A stretch of DNA of 64,000 nucleotides, from assembly GCF_030272615.1 (NCBI RefSeq), contig NC_081410.1, positions 121,582,640 through 121,646,639 on the forward strand, read 5' to 3'. The notes under the pieces were generated by a model. It made no database searches and was not told the origin of the DNA. It saw only the letters and a program-made list of their open reading frames with translations. Made by a program: the position numbers and the translations under genes. Of the stretch, positions 1 to 11,002 are shown in pieces (the stretch's first letter is position 1; every line of letters begins with the position of its first letter). This DNA comes from Cryptomeria japonica (Eukaryota; Streptophyta; Pinopsida; Cupressales; Cupressaceae).

Positions 1-30
1 TCAAGTCCAAGACGACGGTTCATCACATCT

Positions 31-762
31 TTAGCAGCTCTCTTCAGTCTCGTCCTCATCAACGTCAGAAGTTTCCTCTTCTCCCGACCACTCTGAGTCA
101 AAAGTGCTCTCGAGCTCCCCGAACATGAAAATAACAACCAGGTTTGGTTGTTGATCTGGCGTTAGAATCCTTGGGAAGATATAGTCCCTGAATCCAGTAT
201 ACCAGTTCATACCTTCCGGGACTGGGACTATCAAATGGACACACAGAAGAAATTCCACGGCAAGCTCGATGCAATACCGATGAGAGGACAACGTCATTGT
301 TTTCAGCCCACTGTTAAGCAGGTGCCAAGCTACCTCCTCGTTGTGTATGACGAACCTCTCAAGGTTAGATGGCAAGGGAAGCCCTCAGAAAGGGACGTAG
401 TATGCAACCACATTCTCCAGTCCACCCAAGTAATCTTTGGAAAAGAGAGCCTAAGTCAGCTGCAAAGCTAGCAACCCAGATTGACCGCAATCTAGTAGAG
501 AGGCTACGAATTGCAAACAGATGTTCGTATTCACTTGGTATCGGTCTGTATTATCAATAAAATCTTCTCCAAGTATCCATTTAATGGTAGCTATTATTAA
601 AGGATTCTTCCTACACGTCATCCTCTGCAATCTCCGATCGGAGATATTTCCCAAGAAAGCGACCTGCGCTTTTTTGCTGACGAGCCTAACAGAAGTATCC
701 ATGACTACAGAAGCTCCACCATTAAAGCTTGTAATGTGGTAAAAGAATGTCTGAAAAGACAT
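31..762 (-). pseudogene. Antisense accessory ORF of element C, two premature stops
   Basis: A single frame of 244 codons runs from ATG at 762 to a TGA at 31, broken by TAG at 451-453 and TGA at 385-387. Both breaks become sense codons (CAG Gln, CGA Arg) by one C-to-T reversal. The predicted protein is globular and hydrophobic in its first 200 residues and ends in a strongly acidic tail rich in Glu, Asp and Ser (about residues 210-243). I recognise no domain, transit peptide or catalytic motif. It runs opposite to the long sense frame that starts at 1425, so it would be an antisense frame of the retroelement. Alternatives are a captured host-gene fragment or a remnant of another element. The coding nature is inferred from the clean frame and the type of stops. 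Confidence 0.45.
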
Positions 763-1424
763 ATTTATAGCAGAATTTCAGCAGAAGATGTCGAATGCTC
801 AAAGTGCATGCCTTCCCAAATCCAAATGTTTTTGTCATATCTCCATTAATTCGCATCATGCGAATGGGCTTGTTCTCAGAATACCGATGTCCTGCCAGTT
901 ACCTCGAGATGGAGGTTGATACGAGCAAGAGACACATGTATGTATACGTACATCACATTTTAGATACCAAGTTTTGTCGGACTATCTCAGCCTGCGCGAA
1001 CTTTATTACCTGTTGATCCTCTCGATCAAAGAAAAGATTTCCCTGAATGAATTTTCCTCGAGTAACGACAGGGTAGCCAAAGGCAGTCTTGGGAAAGTGA
1101 GAATGGCGGTGCCCTTCATCCACGAGAGTTTATTGAAGCAACAATTTGAGTTGGCGCGCATGTAAGCAGGTACTTGCCATTAAGCATTTGCTTTTGCGAA
1201 AATCAAGGCGTGTTTTGCATTTAAGGATTGAGGCTCTTCCCTCTTATCCGTCTGTTTTTGAAAAGCGAAAGAAAAAGGAAGATGACGTATTTTTCTCTCC
1301 CGATTTTAGAATTTTTCTAGCAAAGGAAAGAAGCTTTCTGCCCATAATGGAGTCTGGGGCTGCATCCGCAAGTGTTGTTCCTAGACGTTTCTAGGTTGAT
1401 GTTTTCGAGGAGCTATCCTATTCT

Positions 1425-4400
1425 GTGCATGCCATCCCTCCAAAGAAGGAGTATCCAAGAACGAAGACCAAGGCAAAATTGATAACTTGGAATGCGTTTG
1501 TTGTTCTGGACTCCTTGGAAAATATTTTCAAATCCAAAGTTCGTAAGCAGCCTAAGAGTCTCAGAGAGGCTACATGCTCCCGGATGCTTCATCACGGAGC
1601 TAACTCCCAATCTGTGGCAGTACATTTATGGAGTGGTGGTGCTCCCCAATGCGTGGTTCCCATGGTCCCAAACTGCCCTGAGCTCATAGCAGCTTGCACA
1701 AAGGTTTTTGATCCCACCTCATGCTCTGTCAACGGCTTCCTCCTGAGATTGCTAGTATCTCGAGAGGCCATTAGGGAGATGATGTGTTGCCCGCTTTACG
1801 AAGCAACAGAGTTTTTCTCAGAAAGCTCAATGGAGGATTTCTGGAGCACCAGGAGGGACGCTTTGACATTCTGTCAAAGCACTCTCAATCGAAGTTTGAC
1901 TTCTGGACTTCCAAAGTTCCCTTCATCCTACAGTGATCTAAGGCAAGAAGACCTCAAGGATATCTCTTCTACCCTGGCATGGTTGTGTGGTCATGACAGC
2001 GACCAGGATATCACAGCCTCCATGATGGGTTTTCTCTTCAAATGTAGGAAACAAAGGGAACTGTTTCACTTTGACTTCTCTGTGACTATTGCCAGGGTCA
2101 TTATTAAGCAATTATCGGAGTTTCCGCAGTTGCGGCGCTTCAGATTCTCTTCAGTATTGGTGGACCTACTTTTACACCAAAATGAGGCTTTCTTCGGTCA
2201 GTTCATGCGGTTGGCCACTTACGATGAATCTGGAAACAGAATGTCGGTGTCCTACTGGCCTCCTATGATTCATATAAGTTTTTGGATCTATTCATGACTC
2301 TCATGCTCAAAGACCTTGGAGTGATCCCCAATGATCCATTAGCCCGTTTCTCCTAGGTCCAGATGAACTGGATGCAAAATGAGCGCCCTCCTTGCGACTG
2401 GTTCGTGGGCCTTGATTTTTCTTTCATCCGGGTGCATGGGTTCTCCGAAGAACCCTTCCGGTTGTCTAATTACATAACAAATCGAACCCTGGCTCTCAAA
2501 ATCACAAGGTAGTTGGTGAGGATCAAAGGGGCCATTGGAGCGGGAAAGCATGATACCTCTATCACCGAAGACAACAAGGCCATTGGCCCCATCACTCTAG
2601 AGAGAAGGAAAATTGCAGAAGAGATCCTAACGTCAAAAATGGTGCAGCTCAGTCTTGTAGCGATTGATGATTCTTGGAGCTATGACCCTGATGGGTGCCT
2701 AAGAAAAAGAAAGAATGTTGTTAGGCATGAGCCTCGGAATTCATGGGTGGAGCGCATGAACCCCTGGGTTGATGACCCGAGCTTGTATGTGGGCCCTGAT
2801 GACTTTCCTGTCTTAAGAGGCCCCCGTGGCTAAAGTTTTATTCCCCCTTGTAGAAATTCAACCCCGGGAAGCCTATCCCTCGAGCGTTGTTGGAAAATAT
2901 GAAGACTTTAGCTTGGCTCAGAAGGAAAAAGGAAGATTTTTAGGTCTATCAGTAAGGGATGAATCAACCTAGAGCTAGCATTGGAAATGCCCTTGTGGAT
3001 GAGCATTTTGAGAAGGAATGGTGTTAGGTAAATAAATCTGATGATGAGACAGGTGACAATACCTCACGTGGGGACTCGTCTCCTGAGGTTGCCCTGCGGC
3101 ACGAGGTAGAGGTTATAAATATTGAAAGGAAAGATCCGAAGCCACAAATTCTCCTTCCTTTGGATAGCACAGCTCGCAAACCTCGCTCATAGGCTGGTAA
3201 AAGGCGGTCTGAGAAGAAGTCACGTGAAAGCCCTCTGAAGAAGAGGCAACATCCTAGCATGTCAGGAGGGAGCCCGCCCTCTCAAACCCCAGAAACATCC
3301 TCAGATCTTCAACGGTCGGCATCTTCCACTGCTCAGGTACATCCTTTTTTTCCCTCATCTCTTGCTTAGGATATTTCTTTAGTTGTCCCCATGACCGCAA
3401 TGCAAGCCTCAATCCCTACTGCTCTCACTTTAGCCCTGGCGGGTACGTCTGTTGATCCCCAAAATGTTCTCCCGCAGGCCTCCGTCCCTTTCCTAGCCAC
3501 GACTTTTATATCCGTAGCTTTTCCCTCGCCAATATCAGAAGCAGCCCCTATGTCGCGTAGGCTAGGTTTTGGAGAATCCTCTCCTCAGGTTATGGGAGTA
3601 GCGTCCTTAAGCCCTTTCCCATTAGGACCTTCCCCCTTTGTCTCATTATTTTCCCCGTCAGCTCTAGCCCATCCCATCCAGACTGCTTTCGCTGGGCCTA
3701 TTTCACAATTCCCTTTTGCAGTTCGTCCTGGCGCAGCTTTTGTGAGTTAGGCTATCGATAATCTAGATGAGTTCCAGCAGCAGGTTGCTTATGATAGAAC
3801 TGCTCGCCTTGGTAAGATGGGCAAGCGAAAGGAAAAGGAAGGTGCTCGTCCAACCCGCCCTCATGTGCAGATACATTTCAGTGAGAAAAAGGATTGCCTC
3901 TACTTTGCAAATCTTTTCCCCAAAGTTGACAAGCTAGAATCTCAGATGAGACTAAATGATTACACACTACAGGCCATCGGCGTTAGCCTTCAAAGTGCCA
4001 CGACATCTGACAAAGTAGAGATGATGGAGGAGACTTCAAAAGCCGTATCCACAGATTTTATCAAGAAGAGTCGCCATCTGCAAAAGATCCAAGCGGAGAA
4101 TGCTAGTCTCTGAGATTCCCTCACCCAACAAAGAAAGGAAGATAAAGCCCAGAGCTCAGAAATCAATCGTCTATAAAGCCTACTGGCTTAGGCTAATTCA
4201 GAAAAAGGGAAGTTGTAGTCGGTCTTCAACAATGTGAGCTCTCAGGTAAAAGGCCAGGAGGCGACAAGGAACGTGGCTCTGAAGGAACTGCAGGAGAAGG
4301 ATGAGGAGATACAACAATTAAAGGCAGCCTCTAGGGATGTTACTCAGATCCAAATGCAGCTGCGTGAGGAAATTATTCTAAAAGAAGGTTATGCACATCA

Positions 4401-5409
4401 ACTAAGTGAGGCTCAAATATCATTGTCTGAAGAAAAGATGAAATTCGAAGCAGAACTGAAAGCGAGAGGCTAGTCTCGGACAATCCGGTGAGCGCATTTC
4501 AAAGTTGGAGACTCTTTTGCGACATGAACAAGATCGTACATCACAGCTACAACAAGCTGCCTGAGATGGAGAGGAAAAGATCCTCACTTTGGAGAATCAA
4601 GTGGCCATTGAACAAAGCAAATGTAGTAGGTTCCAGCAGGAGATGGTTGCGAAGGATGATGAAATTTCACGATTGCTGAGTATTCAACCTCCAGAGCAGG
4701 TTTCCCAAGACTCTTCTACCATGTTGACATAACTGTATGTTTCTCATTGGGAAAAGGTAAAACAGTATTTCCCTTCGCTGCAACCTGTGCTAAGATTCCT
4801 TAGTGAAGCGCAATCCCTATGTACCGACGCCAATGCCCTCATTAGTAGTTTCATGCTTGTCATCGGTCCTAAGTTCCCGGTAGCCCAGGATCTTATTTAG
4901 TTTTTGTATTTTGCTCGAGATGAAGAATTAAGGGAAAAGCGGATTGTTGACCGTCGATAATTGATTAGAAAGACGAATGTTTTCATCAACCGGTACAGGG
5001 TAGTCATGTAGGCTTCGACAGCCCTTGCACCCTTATAGTTTTCAATTATGGACATCAAGCGGCGTTTAGAGAGGTTTGTTTCATTGGGCCTCCATTTCCC
5101 GTGGATGATACGGTGTTAGGGATTGAGCAAATATTAAGCCAGGTTGAGCATTTGCAACAAGATAGAGCTTTCTTGCAACGCCTAGGCAATCCTATTTTGG
5201 TGGCTGAGGTGGAGTGTCTTTTACACCCTCTGGCCTAGCTCTCTGCTCTCCTAAAGCGGGTCCAAGACGAACCTGCACCCTTACCTTTTGATGAAGTGAT
5301 TTGCCTGGATCAGTATTTCCAGAATTTAGACACGCAGGTTTCACTCTCCAAGGATGAATGGTTGTCTTTGCAGCAGGCCTTTGATCTGCTCCGTCCCATT
5401 TTGGTATAA
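1425..5409 (+). pseudogene. Decayed long accessory ORF of element C: globular N-terminus, basic/Pro-Ser linker, coiled coil
   Basis: About 1,320 codons can be followed from ATG 1425 to TAA near 5409 over three frames. 1425-2297 is open (290 codons, Cys-containing globular region of unknown family). A frameshift near 2240-2290 leads into 2300-2833, and a second shift after 2833 leads into the frame used from 3040 to about 4470. There a Lys/Arg patch (about 3200-3260, nuclear-localisation-like) is followed by a Pro/Ser/Ala-rich linker (3390-3750) and a Gln/Glu/Lys-rich coiled coil (3820-4680). A third shift near 4475 leads into a helical C-terminal part. The internal stops I checked (for example 2354, 2510, 3190, 3367, 3748, 4111, 4217) are TAG, TGA or TAA in places where CAG, CGA or CAA fits. 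No protease, RT, integrase or zinc knuckle is present. The function is unknown; it could be a structural or trafficking factor of the element. Confidence 0.5.
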
Positions 5410-5639
5410 GGTTTGGTTTGCGAGCCAACAGTTTTGGGTTCCCATATTCTATAGGTAGAATTTCCCCTATTAGTCGCCAAGAAATGTTCACATTAATTTT
5501 CCTATAACTAAGGTTTTCGCCCGAGTTGATTAATTTTGCCTTTTCATCTTTCCAGCAACGCGAGGCATACAAGACAATTGTCAACTCGGCGTTACTCCCT
5601 CGGTCTATATTTGGTGTTCAGTTTTTGGAGTAGCATGAC

Positions 5640-6556
5640 GGTAACAAATGGATAGACATTGCTGACTAGGCTTCTTTTGGGGGCCCACCTTTTAGCACAG
5701 TAAGCAAACGGTTACCCGGCACCGTCATGTTTTGGCAGGTGCATTTCTGTTTGAAAGGATTTCCTAGCTTGCCCCTTTGCAGTTAGCAAAATCTTTTCGA
5801 TTTATGACAGTATGAAGATCGTTGCAGGCAGGGAGTGATGTCTTGGGGTCGTTTTGCTGGGTGTGATCTTCAGGGGGACATGGCATGGTTTTCTGTTCGG
5901 GGGTGGTTATGCCTTTTTGGCATGTTTGGGAGTTGTTTCCAGAGCCACGAGCTCTATTTATGTTTACTTTTTCCCTGTTAGTAGGGGTTTAGAACTTTTC
6001 AAGAAGAACAATTAAGTTTTCTTAGTAGGAATTTTAGCCTTTTAAAACTATTCCTGTTTTCTGGAGAAGGTTATTCAAACTGTGCCTGCGGCCTTTGTGA
6101 TACTTCTTTCAGTATGCTTTGATGGTCTTTTTTGTACTGTTCTATTAGAATTCCAATAACTTTGGGAATACATTTATCTAAGATTTTGCCGATTAAACTA
6201 TGTTTTACACTTGTTATCTGGTAAATGCATGATAAGTATTTCCTTATGTTGCAAAGAAATTTAATTGTGTCTTGGTTATGTTCCTGATTCAGACTTGTAG
6301 ATTGTTGAATGGGATTTAAATTCATATGTACTTGGGTTTTGTATGCTCATATCTTCTAAAAATGCTCTAGTGTATCGCCTCAATAGTCTAGATTTTTTGT
6401 TTTTAAAGTTTCCTTATTTTCTCTTTCCTCCAAACCCATAAGGAAGAGTCGACTTCTCAATCCCGGAGGTCATTTAGTGAAACCCGCACAATTGGTCCCC
6501 CATCACTGAATTTCCCATACGGCTGTTTGTTTCCAAGGTAAAATTTAGAGTCAACA
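5640..6556 (+). repeat. 3' LTR of element C (start uncertain)
   Basis: This non-coding stretch follows the accessory ORF and ends in the LTR-like terminus GAGTCAACA at 6556. The 5' boundary is not fixed: TG starts are possible near 5636 (TGACGG) and 5729 (TGTTTTGG). No second copy lies in the window for comparison. Confidence 0.45.
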
Positions 6557-8339
6557 CTACCTAAGAATAGCCTTTGCATACCGATCTCGTCTTGTTTCTT
6601 ATGACCTATCTTTGTTTATTCGGTTTATTTTAGAACACCCAATTAGCTCCTATCACATTTTTGTCCATTGGTATGGGTGCCAGCTCCCATGTCTAATTTT
6701 TTTATATCTAATTCAATTCTTCTTCCATTGCTTTTACCCAACTTGCTTCTTTGATTGCCTCATCATATTATTTAGGTTCAATAAGAAAAAGAAAAACAGT
6801 AATTCACTTGCTCATTTACCTCTATAACACTTCTTTTTGTTTGAACTCCTTTTTTTATCTCCAATTATTTGATCTTCTAAATGATTCATATGCACATATT
6901 TCGAGGTCTTGACTGCTTGCTTTGTTTCTTCCTTATCTTCTTTAGTTTTATATGTCACTTCCTCATTGTTGTCTTTTGGATTTGTCTTTTCTTTTGCAAC
7001 AACTAGAATAATCTCAAATTCAATCTCTTAAATGGGTTCAAAAGCAGTCTGATCCTATGATTCACATACTTTTACATTTGTACTTTCCACTATCTTGTTC
7101 AGTCTCTTATTGTAATATCAACAGGGTTTTTTATTTGTAGCATATCCCAAGAATATTCTTTCTTCTTCTTTGGTATAAAAATTTCCAAGATCATTTTCAT
7201 CTCTTCTAATATAGCACTTACTCTCAAAGGTTATGAGATACTTCATAGTAGGAGGTCTTTCATTCCATAGCTCATAAGTTATCTTAGTATGATTTACTCT
7301 TATGTGTAACCTGTTAAGAATGTAAACAACAGTATACACGACTTCTTTCCAATACACATTAGCCAAGTTAGCACCCTTCCATCAAATTTTTAGCCATCTC
7401 AATAATATTCCTATTTCTCATTTCTACTACACCATTTTGTTGAGGAGTTCTTGGAGTAGAAAAATATCTTCTAATACCATATTTCTCACAAAAATTATCA
7501 AAATCATTTGAAGTAAATTTTCCACCTCTATCAGATTTTAAACACTTGATTTTACCATCAACTTAATTTTCTACCAATCATTTAAAAACTTTAAACCTTT
7601 CAAAATCTTCAGATTTTTCTCTCAAAAGTGTAACCCATGTCATCCTAGAGTAATCATCAATAAATAACACGAAATACCTTTCTCCATAAAGTTCACTTGT
7701 CCTTGTAGGCCCACACAAATCTGTATGAATCATCTTCACTAGATGTGAAGTAGAATCATCTGTGTTCTTGAAACTTCTATTTGTCTACTTCCTTAAATAA
7801 CATTTCCTACACATAGTAGCAGTAGGCTTGACAATCTTTGGTAAATCTCTTACTACTTTAGTATTACTGATATTTTTCATAGTGTCAAAGTTAGCATTAC
7901 CCATCCTTTTATGCCATAACCAACATTCATTTCTCTATCATAAAAAAATTTGTTTCCACTTCTATCCTTTATGTAATAAACATTTCCACTTGTCCTAATG
8001 CCTTCTGGTACCATTTTTCTAGTTTTTTTCTTTTTTTATTATACATCTGGTATTGTTGAACACAACTTCATAACCTTTATTGCACATCTGACTAACACTT
8101 AACAAACTATGTCCCAAGCCTTCTACATAATAAACATCATCAATTTTATGCTTACCATCAATCGAGATACTTCCTATTCCACAACTCAATGCATTTTCCT
8201 CTCCTGCAAACTTTACTAATCTGCCATCATACTTTTTGAGATTAATGAACTTTTTTTATCTCCTATCATGTGATTTAAACATCTGGAGTCAATAATCCAA
8301 AATCTTGGTTCTACCTTAGCATTTAGTGCAATCTTTTTT
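6557..8339 (-). pseudogene. Copia pol of element B: protease remnant, integrase, start of RT
   Basis: In minus-strand order the protease region reads WIIDSRCLNHM, so the copia DSG catalytic triplet has become DSR (about 8290-8310). The GAG-pre-integrase and HHCC region follow with ECWLWHKRMGNANFDT and CRKCYLRKQ. The integrase core shows HTDLCGP (about 7715), LKSDRGGKFTS (about 7540) and PRTPQQNGVVEMRN (about 7440), so the DDE residues are recognisable. The RT start reads TWELAPIPMDKNVIGANWVF near 6690. Many stops and shifts make the gene dead. The sequence breaks inside RT at 6557 because of element C. Confidence 0.75.
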
Positions 8340-8341
8340 TT

Positions 8342-9043
8342 CTATCTTCTGAACCTATCCTGATTCTTCTCTTCTATAGACAAGAATAAAGATTTTCCAT
8401 TTAATTCCTCACCATCTTCTTCTTCAAATGAATGTGTCTCCATAGAACAAAAACTCTTTTCCCCATTATCTCTATCATCTATCATTTTCTTAAAATCGTG
8501 TCTTCTATATCTACTTTCCTTATCATCATCATCACATTTTCTATAATCTTCTTTATACATACATTTAAAAAAATAATGACCAATTATTCTATAATTAAAG
8601 CATTTTGAGGGTAACTTACCTTTGTACTTTCCAATTCCTCTCTTTAGTCCTCTTACAAAGTTTGCCTCAATCTCATCCAGATTCTCACTTGTTTCTGGTT
8701 CATCACCTAATATCCTTGAAACATTAAATGTAGTTTCTTTCCGGCAGGACTAAATATCTTCAATCTCTCCAATTTCATAAGAAGGCAACATTCTGATAAG
8801 CTGATCAATCAAATAATTATTCAAATCATGACATTCTTCAATAGCACACTTCTTTGGTTTGTAAGATTTGGTTAATGTAAATAGGATTTTTCTGATAACA
8901 ACACTTTCTTCTAAGATTCCACCAATAGCTCGAACAAACTCCATGGTATCATTCACTCTGTATATGTAGTTCTCAACCTTCAAATTTTTGCTTCAAATTC
9001 AAGAGTCTAGCTTGTTGAGTTTTTGGATCGCCTTCATATGTGT
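8342..9043 (-). pseudogene. Copia gag of element B, C-terminal part
   Basis: This part continues the gag fragment at 21893-22110. It contains the conserved copia gag stretch YEGDPKTQQARLLNLKQKF at its start (about 9040-8985), a helical region with MEFVRAIGG and LIDQLIRMLPSYE (8980-8760), and a degenerate zinc knuckle near 8560-8610. There the second Cys is replaced (CFNYRIIGHYFFKC), so the CX2CX4HX4C pattern is broken. An Asp/Glu/Lys/Arg-rich tail follows (8560-8342). Gag packages the element RNA; this copy is non-functional because of stops, the lost Cys and the 12.8-kb insertion of element D at its upstream end. Confidence 0.7.
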
Positions 9044-10417
9044 TGTAAAGTTAGGGAAATGGGGGAAAGCATCAAAGCATATAGATTAGGCAACCACAAA
9101 ACCTAAAATGCAATGAAATCAAGTCCTAATACACTCAATAAAGGAATGAAAGACAAGACATTCAAATTGAAATGCAAACCATCACAAATGTCTCCCTTCA
9201 TTGGCCTCCATGGTCCTTCTTTCAACTATAAAGCGAACGCAAGTGAAAGAAAGATTGCAAGATTAAATTCGCAACATAAGGTTACTCAAAGCATGGTTGA
9301 AAATGAATGAAGACTGAGCTCAATTTATAGGGAAACTGATGAAGACACCAAATTAGCATGAGCAATTCGAAAGAGGTAATTGCATTTGAAATTGGCATAA
9401 TGATGAAAAAATATGATACATTCTATGTCAAAAATTATGACAAATTGCTATGTAACAACTATGACAACTTGCTATGTCAAGAAATATGACAAATCTCTAT
9501 GCAAGGTTATGACACTTTGCTATGTCAATTTATGACAAATTGAGAAATTTAAGCTTCAAATCATGACAAATTTGCCTTAAAAGGAGGAGCCCAAAATGGA
9601 GGAGAAATTAATAGAGAAAAAAAAAATTGAAAATTAGGTGGCACTAATTAATAAATTTTATTTATTAATTAGCTCACAAAATGGAAATGAATTAGCCAAT
9701 TAAATAAACAATTTAATTGTGACATAAGATGAATAAATAAATTTATTTAACCTAACGCAATCGAAGCAATAAATACATGACATCGAGCATGATCAAAGGG
9801 ATAAATAGGGATAAATGACGAGGACTTGATATTTGATATGACATTAATTGACAAATTAGTCAAAGATGACAAGAGGATTGCACTGATAAAAAGACAATCA
9901 ATAAAGGATCATTGACTAATTGATCCCAAATTGACGAAGATTGATGATTGATTAAGATCGATGAAAAATCAATCAAGGTGATAAAAGGTCAATGTGATGA
10001 AGATTGGCATGATAAAGATTGATAAGGACCAATGAAGAATCGATTGAAATTGATAAGAAAACTGATAATTGATGACTCAAAAGGGATAAAAAATTATCCA
10101 AATTGATTGAAAATGAGATCTAGGACAAAACCCTAATTTGACACCAATTAGGATTGACGATGTCCAATTGACATGACAGATTGATCACGATCACTAATTA
10201 AAAATTGAAAATAATATTAACAAGACCTAATTGAAATGTGAGAGATTAGAATCGAATAGGAAAAGACTACAGAGGAATGACAAGATGTCAAAAAATGATA
10301 AAAATCAAATGTGCGACATAGAAGAAAGAGTTAGCAAGCACAAAAACTCTAAAATAAGGTCACGTTGACATGTTAAAGTATGACACTGCAAGAATTTACC
10401 ATTTTTAGATGCCTACA
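9044..10417 (-). repeat. 3' LTR of element D (left copy)
   Basis: On the plus strand it starts TGTAAAG and ends GCCTACA, matching the copy at 20397-21892 over its length. It contains approximate repeats around TATGACAAATTGCTATG (about 9410-9560) and an AT-rich TTAATTAATAAAT tract. It lacks the 70-bp duplication found in the right copy. Confidence 0.8.
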
Positions 10418-10431
10418 TTTTTTCCCTCTTT
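10418..10431 (-). other. Polypurine tract of element D
   Basis: The minus strand reads AAAGAGGGAAAAAA directly before the LTR start. Plus-strand DNA synthesis of LTR elements is primed from such a tract, so it fixes the orientation of the element. Confidence 0.7.
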
Positions 10432-10959
10432 AAGACAATGCGATTATGAGCATTGCTTCAAAGAACAATCAAGAAATATGCCCCAAACAACGACACAGTA
10501 TATGTATGCCCCCTCAAGAAATTGGCAGGAAAATTTCAAAAAAGAGGCCAATTGATTGACAATGACAACAGAAAACCACTACTGTAGACGGAAAGAAAAT
10601 TGGAGGTCAAATGCACAAAATACAAGTGCTACAAGGTGAAAAAGACCACGACCAATACAACAAGAATAGGGTGTACGTCCATCTAGGCACCACAAAAGGC
10701 TATAAAAGAAGGTGAAGGGGGTGAAAATGGCTCATTTTTACCCTCTAATTTGGTGAATTTGGAGCTCTATAGACCACAAATAGGACCAGGGACATGAAGA
10801 GTTGCATCCTTAGGATAGGATAGAAGCCAAGAAGACAGAGGGAGCACCCAATGACAGACACATATCTTATCATTATGATGTAGACATCTTTTTCTATTAT
10901 GTATTTAGCCTGCGGGCCATATTTGGGATAGACTGTGAGATTTTATACTCCAACACTTT

Positions 10960-11002
<43 letters not shown>

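Larger units (their letters stand above)
1..6556 (+). mobile_element. Element C: 3' part of an LTR retrotransposon inserted in copia element B
   Basis: The element enters from the left edge and ends at 6556 with a typical LTR terminus reading GAGTCAACA. The next base starts decayed copia reverse-transcriptase sequence on the minus strand, broken after the residues CKGYS, so the boundary is a real insertion junction and CTACC (6557-6561) is the expected target duplication. No gag or pol domain is visible in the part inside the window; only two accessory reading frames (31-762 minus, 1425-5409 plus) are seen. Sense orientation is inferred from the long plus-strand frame lying before the terminal LTR. 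Carrying extra sense and antisense frames next to the 3' LTR is known for plant gypsy elements of the Tat group, but I cannot assign the family without pol. Confidence 0.6.

Noticed and set aside
3024-3260. Minus-strand frame of 78 codons over the element C linker
   Set aside because: It is the shadow of the sense-strand basic and Ser-rich region, with no independent support.
10962-10999. (AT)n run as a sign of a regulatory or origin element
   Set aside because: It is a plain microsatellite inside non-coding retroelement sequence.
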